64,000 bases of DNA from contig HF986692.1 of the NCBI GenBank assembly GCA_000433175.1, positions 3,101-67,100 on the forward strand. Reading direction: 5' to 3'. The notes beneath the pieces were generated by a model. The model ran no database searches. It was not told where the DNA came from and was given only the letters and a program-made list of their open reading frames with translations. The translations under genes and the position numbers were made by a program. Source of the stretch: Prevotella sp. CAG:1058 (GTDB lineage: Bacteria > Bacteroidota > Bacteroidia > Bacteroidales > Bacteroidaceae). Positions 44,333 through 53,911 of this stretch are shown here, piece after piece (positions within the stretch are counted from its first letter, which is position 1; every line of letters starts with the position of its first letter).

Positions 44333-45639
44333 ACTCCGTCGTAATTTATTATGGGGCTTTCGACGTGCTGGAATAGAATCCTGTCAGCGTCGTCGGCCTT
44401 TTGTTTCAAACCCTCGAACACGGCCTTGCCCTTAGCGCCCGACATCCACAGGCAGCGCAGCGCCGTGCGGCGCGTGAAGCTGGAAGTGGACGAGTTGTAA
44501 GTGTCGCTGAAGAAGGGCACTGACCTGCCCGAACCGATGGCCAGCAGCGCGTTGAGTATCAGGCGGCGGTGGGCCTCGGTCTGCTTGTGGAACACGCGCT
44601 GCATCGACTTCTCCGACTCGGCGAAGCGGCGTATGCCCATCGACGTGAACGCCGCGGCGCGGTGGGTGAAGTTGGGCGACTCGAAATACTCCATGACGTA
44701 GCGCATCTCCTGGTCGGTGCCCCAGTAGGCAATCTCCTGCAGCATGAAGGCCACGATGCCGGGATTGGCCACCCTCTGGAGTATCGGCACGAAGAGCGGG
44801 GCGCGCAGCCCGCCCTCGTCAACCTTGCGGAATATCTCGTGCAGCTCCATCATGTCCCACAGCGAGAAGTGCAGCCCGAGCTTGCTCTCCTCCTCGAAGA
44901 ACACGTATGGGTCGTCCTTGCTCGTACACATATAGTACAGGCGCGAAGCCTTGCGCAGCTCGTCGTCCTTGTCGTTCACAAGGCGCGTTATCGTGCTGGG
45001 CAGCTGCATGTTCGTAAGGCGCACGGTCTGTATCATCTTCAGCTTCACGGTGCGCTTGCCGTGCATCAGCTGGGCCTCCACGTAGTCGGTGAAGCCCACC
45101 ATGCGCATGGCGCGCTGTATGTTGGTGAGGTTGGGGTTCTGCGTGTTGGTGAAGCGGCTCGCCTCGATGAACACGTTGGCCCACTGGCGCATCTCCCAGT
45201 CCTTCCACTTGCGCTCCTTATAGTCCATGCGGCGCTTTATCTCCTCGGTGGGCAGGTTCTCCACCTCGGCGTAGCATACGCCTTTCAGTTTCTCAAGGTA
45301 TTTTTCCTTGATTTCATCGAACTTTTTACGGTTGCGCCAGCGTATGTAAACGTCGACGGTCATCGCAACCGTAAGCACCATGAACGCTATGCAGCAGAAG
45401 ATTATCACGCCGTAAGCCACCCTTACCACCCACGGATAACCGGCGAACAGGTGGACGAACAGGTAATAGTAATAACGGGGGATGTTCCAACCCCAAAGCT
45501 GGTAAGCCTGGGTAAGCGGCGAAAGCTCGGCACCGCCGTATATTACGGCAGTGTCCTCGGGCACCGTGTCGCCGAAAGCCACAAGGAGAAAACCCAACGC
45601 GGCTACTACGATGAGAAATATAATCCACCCACGCTTCAT
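44329..45639 (-). CDS. Membrane-anchored HEAT-repeat-like protein
   Basis: The 436 residues hold an N-terminal TM helix (WIIFLIVVAALGFLLVAFG), a second TM (about 78-102) and a long cytoplasmic, all-helical part resembling HEAT/armadillo repeats (RLVNDKDDELRKASRLYYM, HRAAAFTSMGIRRF). I do not recognise a named family. It is the first gene of the operon and overlaps the synthase by 4 bp, so it is a likely synthase partner, taking the place of PgaD or a regulatory subunit. The arrangement suggests the helical part faces the GT2 active site in the cytoplasm. Confidence 0.7.
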   Translation of the reverse strand: MKRGWIIFLIVVAALGFLLVAFGDTVPEDTAVIYGGAELSPLTQAYQLWGWNIPRYYYYLFVHLFAGYPWVVRVAYGVIIFCCIAFMVLTVAMTVDVYIRWRNRKKFDEIKEKYLEKLKGVCYAEVENLPTEEIKRRMDYKERKWKDWEMRQWANVFIEASRFTNTQNPNLTNIQRAMRMVGFTDYVEAQLMHGKRTVKLKMIQTVRLTNMQLPSTITRLVNDKDDELRKASRLYYMCTSKDDPYVFFEEESKLGLHFSLWDMMELHEIFRKVDEGGLRAPLFVPILQRVANPGIVAFMLQEIAYWGTDQEMRYVMEYFESPNFTHRAAAFTSMGIRRFAESEKSMQRVFHKQTEAHRRLILNALLAIGSGRSVPFFSDTYNSSTSSFTRRTALRCLWMSGAKGKAVFEGLKQKADDADRILFQHVESPIINYDGV

Positions 45640-45890
45640 ATTACAGTATAAAATAATTATAGCATCTCAAATAACCATTTAAAAGCACACGCCGACGCAA
45701 CACTTACGAATCGGAGGCAAACGGGCGCAACACGAACCTGCCCCGACGGCCACAACCGCGCAAAACGCACGGACGGAACGGAAAAGGCGGCTACCGACTG
45801 TTAATTACAAGTTGTCAGTAACATGCTGCGGACATGTGGAATCCGCTAAATTCCAACAAGGATTTTATTCCTATTTATTATTCTCTGCCC

Positions 45891-45898
45891 CAAAATTA
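45891..45898 (-). promoter_or_regulatory. -7 box TAATTTTG for the exopolysaccharide operon
   Basis: It matches TAnnTTTG on the minus strand in an AT-rich stretch (45840-45965). It would give a long, ~245-nt leader before the first gene. No sure -33 box is visible, and the leader shows short hairpins but no riboswitch I recognise. Confidence 0.45.
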
Positions 45899-45969
45899 GT
45901 AAAAAAATAAATATTTACCCCTCCGAAAGAGTTAAATATAGTTAAACAACGGTAATCTATTTGTCCTGA

Positions 45970-45985
45970 TTTTTCACGTGAAAAA
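45970..45985. other. parS-like palindrome (14/16)
   Basis: TTTTTCACGTGAAAAA matches the bacterial parS consensus TGTTTCACGTGAAACA at 14 of 16 bases. It lies in an AT-rich intergenic region and is the weakest of three such sites. Confidence 0.45.
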
Positions 45986-46153
45986 ATCGGACTCGAAGAA
46001 ATGGGCGTTTTTTGAAAACGGGCCTCCACTCGCCCCTGCTCGCGAGCTTACGCAACGAGGCGGCACACAGGCTTCAGCCCACGCCGCAACACCTCGCCGC
46101 ACCCGCATCGAGACCCGCCGCGAGGGCGGCAAGAGCCACGGAGAACACGCCCC

Positions 46154-46236
46154 GCGAAAGGCGGCAAACGAGCCTGCAAAAGACGGCACTTCACGCGGCA
46201 AAAGGCGGCCTTCGGCGCCGCAAGAGGCGGCAAACG
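46154..46236. repeat. Family A modular repeat (degenerate)
   Basis: Units such as GCAAAAGACGGCACTTCACG and GCAAAAGGCGGCCTTCGGCG stand in tandem in the gap between the exopolysaccharide operon and the Rpn gene. The rest of 46000-46320 is GC-rich with no gene I can support. Confidence 0.6.
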
Positions 46237-46320
46237 GAAAACCGGGACCTAAACGCGCTCTTGACAGGCGGCGGCAAGACGACGGCTGCCGCTGCACGCC
46301 ACAATATTGCAGGAAACATG

Positions 46321-46362
46321 AAAAAAGGGTACCTTCCACACCAGGAAAGGCTCCCTTTTTTA
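46321..46362. terminator. Bidirectional hairpin terminator
   Basis: AAAAAAGGG and CCCTTTTTT form the outer stem around an imperfect inner stem (CCTTCC with GGAAAGG), 33 bases past the Rpn gene stop. Confidence 0.8.
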
Positions 46363-46394
46363 ATTAAACATACGCCGCTCATACGGCCATAACG

Positions 46395-47282
46395 TCACAA
46401 CCCTGCTATCTCGCCGACACTAAGGCCCGTGATCTCGGCAATATCTTCGGCCGGATAGCCTTTGGCTTTCATCTTGCGGGCGTTCTTAATCCGCTCGGCC
46501 GCCTGCCCCTGCTCACGCCCTTGCTCGCGGCCTTGTTCGAGACCTTGCGCACGCCCCTGCTCGAGGCCTTTACGGAGGGCGTCGCTCACGATGGTCTTTT
46601 CCACCCTGACGGCATCCCAAAAGTCGTCGTAACCGAGAAGCTGGGCGTCATTATACGCCGACACCTCTATTTGGTTGACGGCCTTCTTTATCTCAGGGTT
46701 GGCGAGCAGCTCGCCCGGCACTTCGCGCGTCTTATCGTCGATCTCGGTAAGGTAACGCAGCCAAAGCACCTGCATTTTCTTCTCGTTGTACGTCTGCGGG
46801 GTGAACTTCGGCAGCTCAACGAAGATGAAGCGCAGGCCCTCGATAACCTTGTCGGTATGTTCCACCTGTACGATGCGGTAGTCGTGGTAATATCCCGGCA
46901 GGTCGGGCTCGAAAATGTCGTTGACAAGGCTAAGCGAATACACCGGCTGCAGGAGCTCGTACCTCACGTTGCCGTCAAGCTGGCGCACGTAGGCCTTTGA
47001 GGCGTTGAACAGTACGCGCTGCATGAACGCCGACGACCACAGCATCTGCATCTCCACGATGAACTGCCGGCCGCGGCGGTCGCGGCAGCGCACGTCTACG
47101 ATGCTGTTCTTCTTCAGAGGCGTATCGGGCACCAGTTCAGGCGTAAGATACTCTATTTCCTCGATTTCATCGTCGGCCGACTCGAACGGCAGCAAGGCGT
47201 TCAAGAGGCTCATTATCAGGTCGGGATGCTCGCCGAACACCTTCTTGAAGGTTAAGTCGGCCTTTGGATTCAGATATCTCAT
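46395..47282 (-). CDS. Rpn/PDDEXK-family putative nuclease
   Basis: The 295-residue protein has the PD-(D/E)xK layout of the Rpn/transposase-31-like family: LNPKADLTFKKVFG at the N-terminus, then SIVDVRCRDRRGRQFIVEMQM with the catalytic Asp and Glu-x-Gln. The C-terminus has short GLEQGREQG repeats and a helix-turn-helix-like AEDIAEITGLSVGEI. Rpn proteins promote RecA-independent recombination, and many copies are found in Bacteroidota genomes. It stands alone with its own terminator. The EQGR repeat is prone to copy-number change. Confidence 0.88.
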   Translation of the reverse strand: MRYLNPKADLTFKKVFGEHPDLIMSLLNALLPFESADDEIEEIEYLTPELVPDTPLKKNSIVDVRCRDRRGRQFIVEMQMLWSSAFMQRVLFNASKAYVRQLDGNVRYELLQPVYSLSLVNDIFEPDLPGYYHDYRIVQVEHTDKVIEGLRFIFVELPKFTPQTYNEKKMQVLWLRYLTEIDDKTREVPGELLANPEIKKAVNQIEVSAYNDAQLLGYDDFWDAVRVEKTIVSDALRKGLEQGRAQGLEQGREQGREQGQAAERIKNARKMKAKGYPAEDIAEITGLSVGEIAGL

Positions 47283-47390
47283 GGCATGTAGCTTTAACGT
47301 GAATTATCGTATAGATTCATGCAAATATAATGAAAAAAAGCGTGAAACTGAAAACTTAAGCCATAAAAAAGGGTTAAATCCATGCATACG

Positions 47391-47429
47391 AAAAAGCCCC
47401 AGCCCACGCTGTTCAGCGCGCGCCGGGGC
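47391..47429 (-). terminator. Probable terminator of the Hsp20 gene
   Basis: On the minus strand a GCCCC...GGGGC stem with an imperfect inner helix is followed by TTTTT, 57 bases past the Hsp20 stop. The 47283-47390 part of the gap shows no other feature. Confidence 0.65.
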
Positions 47430-47485
47430 GGCATTACCAATTGTCAGAACGTCTTTAACGCCTTGTCACTTCACTTTACTTCACA

Positions 47486-47911
47486 TTACTTCACTTCAAT
47501 CTGCTTCATGGCGTTGTCCGTCTTGTTTTCCTTCTTCGGCAGGTTGACGGTGAGCACGCCGTCGTTGACCTTAGCCTCGATCTTGTCTTTCTCCACGTCG
47601 TCAGGCAAGAGCAGCGTCTGCTCGTACTTCGAGTAAGAGAACTCGCGGCGCAGGTAGTGGCTCTTCTTGTCCTCGTCCTTCTTCTCAGCCTTGCTTTCCA
47701 TGCGGATGTGCAGGTTACCGTCTTTGTCGATGTTTACGTTGAAGTCTTCCTTCTTCAGACCAGGGGCGGCAAGCTCTACTACGTAGTCCTTGTCACTCTC
47801 CTTTACGTTGATGGCAGGCGCCGTAGCGTTGGGCCTGAGCATGAAGTCGTTGTCAAAGAAATCGTTAAAAACTTCGGGCATCCATGTGTTTCTGTTCAAT
47901 ACTGGTAACAT
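47486..47911 (-). CDS. Small heat-shock protein, Hsp20/alpha-crystallin family
   Basis: The 141-residue holdase chaperone starts at MLPVLNRNTW, 8 nt after a GGAGG ribosome site; the upstream extension to 48034 was rejected. A short N-terminal arm with FFDNDF precedes an alpha-crystallin domain (about 40-130: DYVVELAAPGLKKEDF, VNDGVLTVNLPK with the L/V-x-L/V-like tail). It binds unfolding proteins as an oligomer. It stands alone on the minus strand between the Rpn gene and the group II intron. Confidence 0.92.
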   Translation of the reverse strand: MLPVLNRNTWMPEVFNDFFDNDFMLRPNATAPAINVKESDKDYVVELAAPGLKKEDFNVNIDKDGNLHIRMESKAEKKDEDKKSHYLRREFSYSKYEQTLLLPDDVEKDKIEAKVNDGVLTVNLPKKENKTDNAMKQIEVK

Positions 47912-48243
47912 AATCAAATCCTCCTTAATTATTAGTTCTTTGTTTATCCTGATTGCCAAATCCGGTTCCTCGTTCCCTTCCGGGAGTCGGTTCCTTCGAT
48001 CGTCCCCGGTCTTTAGCCGGAGGCTTTCACCCAAGAATATGCAACCTTCGTGCCAATTACGATTTTTGCCACAATGGCGTATTTTAGTAATAATTTGTCA
48101 TGAATTATTAAATAATTTAATCATTATAACATTTATTTCATGACAAATTGTCAATATTACCAGTCGATGCCTGCTCCCGTCACGTCCTGCGGCGGCAATC
48201 GAGTAGGAGGAAAACGAAGTAGTTTTCTTCCTACTTTCGTTTT

Positions 48244-48290
48244 CCGACCTCTCACACCACCGTACATGCCGTTCGGCATACGGCGGTTCC
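48244..48290 (-). ncRNA. Group II intron domain V
   Basis: The minus-strand hairpin GGAACCGCCGTATGCC-GAAC-GGCATGTACGGTGGTG has the catalytic-triad stem and loop shape of bacterial intron domain V. It starts directly after the maturase stop codon. Confidence 0.85.
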
Positions 48291-49697
48291 TTAGTGCTGG
48301 TGCAATTTGACGTATAAGTCCACAAGGCAAGGGTAGCCTTGAAGTTTCAATCGCTCCGTACTTATGGCTCGGCTTAATATCGGACTTCCTGCCGTGTTCC
48401 AGTACCCGCCACGGGTATTAGCCCATTGCCAGGCGAGCCACCTGTCGATGCCACATTTCATGAGGTTCTTGAACTTTGTGCCAACTTTCTTCCAACTCTT
48501 CCAGACATAACTGCGTATTCGGTGACGAAGCCACTTGTCCGTCTGTTCAAGAACATTACGCATATCAGCCATTTTGAAGTAGTTCATCCAACCATTGATG
48601 AATTGGTGCAGCTTGTCTTTCAGTTTTGCATACCCCCAACCACTACTTCTTGATGTCAGCTCTTTCAGTCTCGCTTTCATCTTAGTGACCGATTTCGGGT
48701 GCAATCGCAGACGGCACTTCCCGTTCATCATGTAGAAGGAGTAACCTAAGTACTTCACCCTGCCCACGTATGCCACCTTTGTCTTGTCACGGTTCACCTT
48801 AAGATGAAGCCGTGATTCGATATAAGTGGAGATGCTGTCACAGACACGTTCCGCCGCACGTTTGCTTCGGCAAAGTATCATGCAGTCGTCAGCATAGCGG
48901 ACGAACTTGTGCTCCCTTCGGACAAGCTCCTTGTCAAGCTCGTTAAGCATGATGTTTGCCAACAGAGGACTTAAGGGACCGCCTTGGGGAACACCTTCCA
49001 CACTTTCATCATAGCCGCATCTGACCATGACACCTGCCGTAAGGTATTTGTGGATAAGCGATATTACACGTCCGTCACGTATGGTGCGGGACAGTAGCCT
49101 TATCAGCATGGCATGGTTTACCGTGTCGAAGAAGCGTTCAAGGTCAAGGGACACGCTATATTTATAACCTTGGGTGATATATTCCTGCGCCCTCTTCAGT
49201 GCCTTGTGGCAGCTTCTATGAGGACGGAAGCCATAGCTGTTGTCGCTGAACTGACGTTCATAAATGGGACTCAATATTTGGCTGATGGCTTGTTGGATTA
49301 CCCTGTCCACCACCGTCGGGATACCAAGCGGACGGGTCTTGCCGTTATCCTTCGGGATTTCTACACGGAGGACGGGATTCGGGCGGTATTTGCCCGATTT
49401 CAAGGATTCCACGAGTTCATCTTTGTGTCTTTTCAGATAGACGCTCAATTCCTCGGTTGACAATCCTTCCACTCCACAACTGCCATGGTTGCGCTTAACC
49501 TGCAGATAGGCTTGGTTAAGATTATACGGCGAGAGGATGAACACCAGAAGGTTTCCTCGCTCAAATTGCACTTCCTTGAGGTTGTTTTCAGTCATGTCCA
49601 TGAAGGTCTGCACCCCCTCATAGCTTTCGCATTCCGTGCTATCCTTTTGAGGACGGCTACCGCTTGACATCGTTATTTTCTGCATTCTTCCCTTCAT
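48291..49697 (-). CDS. ltrA: Group II intron reverse transcriptase/maturase
   Basis: The 468-residue intron-encoded protein has RT motifs including PLGIPTVVDRVIQQA (RT2-3), SYGFRPHRSCHKAL, GVPQGGPLSPLLANI and the catalytic FVRYADDCMILC (RT5), then the maturase X domain with the GWMNYF segment. It ends shortly after domain X with no HNH endonuclease, so it is endonuclease-minus and would rely on single-stranded or replication-fork targets. It aids splicing and retrohoming of the surrounding intron. Confidence 0.95.
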   Translation of the reverse strand: MKGRMQKITMSSGSRPQKDSTECESYEGVQTFMDMTENNLKEVQFERGNLLVFILSPYNLNQAYLQVKRNHGSCGVEGLSTEELSVYLKRHKDELVESLKSGKYRPNPVLRVEIPKDNGKTRPLGIPTVVDRVIQQAISQILSPIYERQFSDNSYGFRPHRSCHKALKRAQEYITQGYKYSVSLDLERFFDTVNHAMLIRLLSRTIRDGRVISLIHKYLTAGVMVRCGYDESVEGVPQGGPLSPLLANIMLNELDKELVRREHKFVRYADDCMILCRSKRAAERVCDSISTYIESRLHLKVNRDKTKVAYVGRVKYLGYSFYMMNGKCRLRLHPKSVTKMKARLKELTSRSSGWGYAKLKDKLHQFINGWMNYFKMADMRNVLEQTDKWLRHRIRSYVWKSWKKVGTKFKNLMKCGIDRWLAWQWANTRGGYWNTAGSPILSRAISTERLKLQGYPCLVDLYVKLHQH

Positions 49698-50129
49698 GGA
49701 GTGACTTTCATTTACTGCTCAATTGACTAATGGTTCAGCCCTTCCCCGAGTTGAGTTGAAAAAAAAACTATCGGGTACTATGGCCTCTGCTGACTTCTCA
49801 TGGCAAGCTTTACTCCGTGTTTCGGAAATGCATCCTCCACACGTCCATGAGACCTCCCCAGTTAAGGACATTCTCTTTCCACCTTATACCTGCTTGATTT
49901 ACTTAGGGCATTTCCGTATAGCTATCGGACTTTGATTTGTTAGGTAATCTCATCCATGCCCATTAGCCTTATATCAAGTTTCTGTACGTCAGGCCAGATG
50001 TTTGCCGCCGGCTTCCTTCAGATTCCAACTCGCGTTGGACACCCTTGCCTTGGGCTATACACTTCCCGCTATCGGGCGTGTTACGGACTTGCACCGATTA
50101 GAGAATGTTCGTGCTGGGCGAACCAAGAA

Positions 50130-50159
50130 AAGGCGCGGCACACAAACGTGCCGCGCCTT
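50130..50159 (-). terminator. Terminator of the frd operon and intron insertion point
   Basis: A perfect 12-bp stem (AAGGCGCGGCAC with its complement) with a 6-nt loop is followed on the minus strand by TTTTCTTG. The intron sequence begins directly after that. Confidence 0.9.
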
Positions 50160-50197
50160 CATGAATAAAGCAATAAAACAAATTGATTATCAAGCTG

Positions 50198-50953
50198 TTA
50201 GTCGTTCAGCTTAGCCTTGATGAACTCGCGGTTCAGACGGGCGATGTTGGCTATCGACTCGTTCTTCGGGCATTCAGCCTCGCATGCACGTGTGTTGGTG
50301 CAGTTGCCGAAGCCGAGCTCTTCCATCTTCATTATCATTGCCTTTGCGCGCTTTGCAGCCTCGGGGCGTCCCTGGGGCAGAAGTGCGAGCTGGCTTACCT
50401 TAGAGCTGACGAAGAGCATTGCCGAACCGTTCTTGCAGGCTGCAACGCAGGCGCCGCAACCGATGCAGGTAGCGCAGTCCATAGCCTCGTCGGCGTTCTC
50501 CTTCGGTATGAGGATGGCGTTGGCGTCCTGGGGCTGTCCCGTGCGTACGCTGATGTATCCGCCGGCCTGTATAATCTTGTCGAATGCTCCGCGGTCTACC
50601 ATGCAGTCCTTGATTACGGGGAACGCAGCCGAACGCCACGGCTCTACGGTGATTACGTCGCCGTCATGGAAGCGGCGCATGTAGAGCTGGCAGGTGGTAG
50701 CTCCAGTTGCGGGACCGTGGGGATGGCCGTTGATGTAGAGCGAGCACATGCCGCAGATGCCCTCGCGGCAGTCGTGGTCGAATACGAACGGCTCCTTGCC
50801 GTCCTCGATGAGCTGCTCGTTGAGGATGTCCAACATCTCGAGGAATGAAGTGTCAGTAGGTATGTCCTTCATCTCGAACGTGTCAAAATGACCTTTTGCC
50901 TTAGGTCCGTTCTGACGCCAGACCTTAAGCGTAAAACTTATATTTCCTTCCAT
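50198..50953 (-). CDS. frdB: Fumarate reductase/succinate dehydrogenase iron-sulfur subunit
   Basis: The 251-residue electron-transfer subunit has a plant-type 2Fe-2S site ([15 protein letters not shown]) and two C-terminal clusters ([11 protein letters not shown] and the later [12 protein letters not shown]) for 4Fe-4S and 3Fe-4S. It passes electrons between the menaquinol site in FrdC and the FAD of FrdA. It is third in the frdCAB operon. In Bacteroidales this complex mainly reduces fumarate to succinate in anaerobic respiration. Confidence 0.95.
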   Translation of the reverse strand: MEGNISFTLKVWRQNGPKAKGHFDTFEMKDIPTDTSFLEMLDILNEQLIEDGKEPFVFDHDCREGICGMCSLYINGHPHGPATGATTCQLYMRRFHDGDVITVEPWRSAAFPVIKDCMVDRGAFDKIIQAGGYISVRTGQPQDANAILIPKENADEAMDCATCIGCGACVAACKNGSAMLFVSSKVSQLALLPQGRPEAAKRAKAMIMKMEELGFGNCTNTRACEAECPKNESIANIARLNREFIKAKLND

Positions 50954-51031
50954 TGTTGTATTCTATTTTACAGTTTTGCGGTCGCGGGAGCGGCTCGGTG
51001 GCCCCTCCCGGCCTGTGACCTGACGTTTCCC

Positions 51032-53014
51032 TTAGTTCTTGTAGTTACGTGTTTGAACCTTGATTGCCTCATACTCGAGCGGCTCCTTGATAAGCACGGG
51101 CGCCTTCTCGTCGCTGCCCTGGTACTCCCAGCAGCCTACGTAGAAGAAGTTCTCGTCGTCGCGCTTAGCCTCGCCGTCCTCGGTCTGGTATTCCTCACGG
51201 AAGTGTCCGCCGCACGACTCGTTGCGCGAGAGTGCATCGTAAGCCACCAGCTCGCCCATTGTGATGAAGTCGCGGAGGTGGATTGCCTTGTCGAGCTCTG
51301 TGTTAAGGCCTTCCTTAGAACCTGGAATGAAGAGGTTGGTCTCGAACTCCTTGCGTATCTTCTTGATCATCTCGAGTCCTTCCTTCAGGCCTTCAGCCGT
51401 ACGGCCCATGCCCACGTGCTCCCACATGATGTGGCCAAGCTCCTTGTGGATTGAGTCGACTGAGCGCTTGCCCTTTATGTTCATGAGGCGGTCGATTTCC
51501 TTCTGTACGCCCTTCTCTGCCTCCTCGAACTCGGGCAGGTCGGTAGAAATGCGCGGCCAGATAGACTGGTCGGCCAGGTAATTCTGGATAGTGTAAGGCA
51601 GAACGAAGTATCCGTCGGCCAGACCCTGCATGAGGGCAGAAGCACCAAGACGGTTGGCTCCGTGGTCAGAGAAGTTGCACTCACCGATTGCGAAGAGTCC
51701 TTCGATTGTCGTCATAAGCTCGTAGTCTACCCAGATACCACCCATGGTGTAGTGGATTGCGGGGTAAATCATCATCGGGTTGTAGTACTTCACGCCGTTG
51801 ATTTCGTTGCCCAGCTCGCCCGGGTTTACGTCAGTGATTTCCTCGTACATGTCGAACAGGTTGCCGTAACGCTGCAGTACGACGTCGAGGCCGAGGCGCT
51901 CGATACTTTCAGAGAAGTCGAGGTAAACGGCAAGACCTGTGTTGTTTACGCCGTAGCCCTTGTCGCAGCGCTCCTTGGCAGCACGGCTGGCAACGTCACG
52001 CGGAACGAGGTTGCCGAATGCCGGATAGCGGCGCTCCAGGTAGTAGTCGCGGTCTTCCTCGGGAATGTCGGTCGGTTTCTTCTCGCCGCGCTGCAGTGCC
52101 TTTGCGTCTTCGAGCTTCTTGGGCACCCAGATGCGGCCGTCGTTACGCAGAGACTCTGACATAAGGGTCAGCTTAGACTGGTTGTCGCCGTGTACGGGGA
52201 TACAAGTCGGGTGTATCTGTACGTATGACGGGTTTGCGAAGTAAGCTCCCTTGCGGTAGCATGCCATTGCGGCTGTACAGTTGCAGCCCATGGCGTTGGT
52301 TGAAAGGAAGTATGTGTTGCCGTATCCGCCAGTTGCTATAACCACTGCGTTGGCAGAGAAGCGCTCGAGCTTGCCTGTCACGAGGTTCTTGGCGATGATA
52401 CCGCGTGCGCGGCCGTTTACGATGACAACGTCTTCCATCTCATAGCGTGTGTAGAGCTTGACGCGGCCTTCGTGTACCTGGCGGCTCAGTGCAGAGTAAG
52501 CGCCGAGCAGCAGCTGCTGGCCTGTCTGGCCCTTTGCGTAGAACGTACGTGACACCTGCGCGCCGCCGAAAGAGCGGTTGGCAAGCATGCCGCCGTACTC
52601 GCGTGCGAAGGGAACGCCCTGTGCCACGCACTGGTCGATGATGTTGTTAGACACCTCGGCAAGGCGGTAAACGTTGGCCTCGCGTGCGCGGTAGTCGCCA
52701 CCCTTTACAGTGTCATAGAACAGACGGTAAACAGAGTCGCCGTCGTTCTGGTAATTCTTGGCTGCGTTGATACCGCCCTGTGCTGCGATTGAGTGTGCGC
52801 GGCGGGGCGAGTCTTGTATGCAGAAGTTGAGGACGTTGAAGCCCATCTCGCCGAGCGATGCTGCAGCACTTGCTCCTGCGAGGCCGGTACCTACGACGAT
52901 GACGTCCAATTTCAGTTTGTTCTTAGGGTTAACCAAACGCTGGTGAGCCTTATAGTTGGTCCACTTCTCTGCTATCGGTCCCTCTGGTATCTTGGAATTT
53001 AATTGCTTTGCCAT
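51032..53014 (-). CDS. frdA: Fumarate reductase/succinate dehydrogenase flavoprotein subunit
   Basis: The 660-residue catalytic subunit binds FAD covalently. It shows [17 protein letters not shown] (dinucleotide fold), the [17 protein letters not shown] segment with the FAD-linking His, HPTCIPVHG at the active site and [12 protein letters not shown]. The length fits type B FrdA. It interconverts fumarate and succinate on the inner face of the membrane. It follows frdC after 39 bp of AATTATGAATT-type short repeat. Confidence 0.96.
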   Translation of the reverse strand: MAKQLNSKIPEGPIAEKWTNYKAHQRLVNPKNKLKLDVIVVGTGLAGASAAASLGEMGFNVLNFCIQDSPRRAHSIAAQGGINAAKNYQNDGDSVYRLFYDTVKGGDYRAREANVYRLAEVSNNIIDQCVAQGVPFAREYGGMLANRSFGGAQVSRTFYAKGQTGQQLLLGAYSALSRQVHEGRVKLYTRYEMEDVVIVNGRARGIIAKNLVTGKLERFSANAVVIATGGYGNTYFLSTNAMGCNCTAAMACYRKGAYFANPSYVQIHPTCIPVHGDNQSKLTLMSESLRNDGRIWVPKKLEDAKALQRGEKKPTDIPEEDRDYYLERRYPAFGNLVPRDVASRAAKERCDKGYGVNNTGLAVYLDFSESIERLGLDVVLQRYGNLFDMYEEITDVNPGELGNEINGVKYYNPMMIYPAIHYTMGGIWVDYELMTTIEGLFAIGECNFSDHGANRLGASALMQGLADGYFVLPYTIQNYLADQSIWPRISTDLPEFEEAEKGVQKEIDRLMNIKGKRSVDSIHKELGHIMWEHVGMGRTAEGLKEGLEMIKKIRKEFETNLFIPGSKEGLNTELDKAIHLRDFITMGELVAYDALSRNESCGGHFREEYQTEDGEAKRDDENFFYVGCWEYQGSDEKAPVLIKEPLEYEAIKVQTRNYKN

Positions 53015-53053
53015 AATAATTTACAAATTACGAATTATGAATTATGAATTGGA

Positions 53054-53731
53054 TTACCACATGCTCGGAGCCATGCCGAAAGCGAAAGCCAGCACAACAA
53101 CGAGGAAGCCCAGCATGAGCAGAGTGGTATAGACGATGCCGATGACCTTCCAGCGCTCGAACCACACCTTGCCGCTCCAACCAAGAGTCTGCATTGCGCT
53201 CCAGAATCCGTGAGAGAGGTGGAACCAGATAGCAGCCAGCCAGATGATGTAGAGCACCACGTAAACGGGACAAGAGAAGGTGTCGATGATGTAAGCGAAG
53301 CCGTCTGCCGGATGATGGGGAACGGCGATGCCGGTAAGCTCGGCGAACATCATGTTGTACCAGAAGTTGAACAAGTGGAGGGCAAGGCCGAGCAATACGA
53401 TGATACCCAGCACGAGCATGTTCTGCGAAGCCCACTCCACCTTGCCCGGGCGGGTTGTAACGGCGTAACGCTCGTCACCGCGTGCACGGCGGTTCTGCAT
53501 CGTGAGCAGGAACGCATACACGATGTGGATGACAGCCAGGGCAGCCAAGCCAAGCGTAGCCACGAGGGCGTACCAGTTAGCCCCGAGGAACTCACACACT
53601 GCGTTGTAAGCTTCGCCCGAGAAGAGAGCCACTAAGTTCATTGACATGTGGAATGTCAAGAACAGGATAAGCGCGACGCCTGTAACGGACATCACGACTT
53701 TCCTTCCGATAGATGAATTACATAACCACAT
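53054..53731 (-). CDS. frdC: Type B succinate dehydrogenase/fumarate reductase cytochrome b subunit
   Basis: The 225-residue membrane anchor has five TM segments and conserved His for two haem b groups (FLTFHMSMN, IHIVYAF, LHLFNFWYNM, HLSHGFW). It oxidises menaquinol and anchors FrdAB. It is first of the frdCAB operon. No clear promoter matching the consensus is seen upstream, in the 387-bp AT-rich gap shared with mnmG. Confidence 0.92.
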   Translation of the reverse strand: MWLCNSSIGRKVVMSVTGVALILFLTFHMSMNLVALFSGEAYNAVCEFLGANWYALVATLGLAALAVIHIVYAFLLTMQNRRARGDERYAVTTRPGKVEWASQNMLVLGIIVLLGLALHLFNFWYNMMFAELTGIAVPHHPADGFAYIIDTFSCPVYVVLYIIWLAAIWFHLSHGFWSAMQTLGWSGKVWFERWKVIGIVYTTLLMLGFLVVVLAFAFGMAPSMW

Positions 53732-53876
53732 AAATGATTGAAGTTTTAAAGTATTAAATTAAATTGTTGATAATGTCCGTTCACACGAAACCATAAGCCC
53801 CGCTATACCTTATAATAGGTATGACGGTGCATGTTGGGGATGCAAATATACTCTATTTTGGCGATAAATCAAAGTA

Positions 53877-53911
53877 TTTGCCTAAATTTTCGATTTTAAT
53901 TCTTACTTTTG
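53877..53911 (+). promoter_or_regulatory. Promoter TTTG-N23-TACTTTTG before mnmG
   Basis: The -7 box TACTTTTG at 53904-53911 is a good match; TTTG at 53877-53880 is at slightly long spacing. It would give a leader of about 200 nt. The rest of the gap 53732-53876 is AT-rich and has one near-DnaA box (TGTTGATAA) only. Confidence 0.6.

Larger units (their letters stand above)
48198..50123 (-). mobile_element. Group II intron with maturase ORF
   Basis: The minus-strand RNA starts with GTTCGCCCAGCACGAAC at 50123, close to the GUGYG start of group II introns. A typical GGTGCAAGTCC stretch follows. The maturase ORF is in domain IV, domain V lies at 48244-48290, and a domain VI hairpin ends in CCTACTCGAT at about 48198. 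The total is about 1.93 kb and appears intact. It sits 6-7 bases downstream of the frd-operon terminator hairpin, a site choice known for group IIC introns. Boundaries are read by eye and may shift a few bases. Confidence 0.85.

Noticed and set aside
48291-49697. Retron or diversity-generating-retroelement reverse transcriptase
   Set aside because: Domain X, intron domain V/VI and the 5' intron sequence show a group II intron maturase; no template/variable repeat pair or msr/msd was seen.
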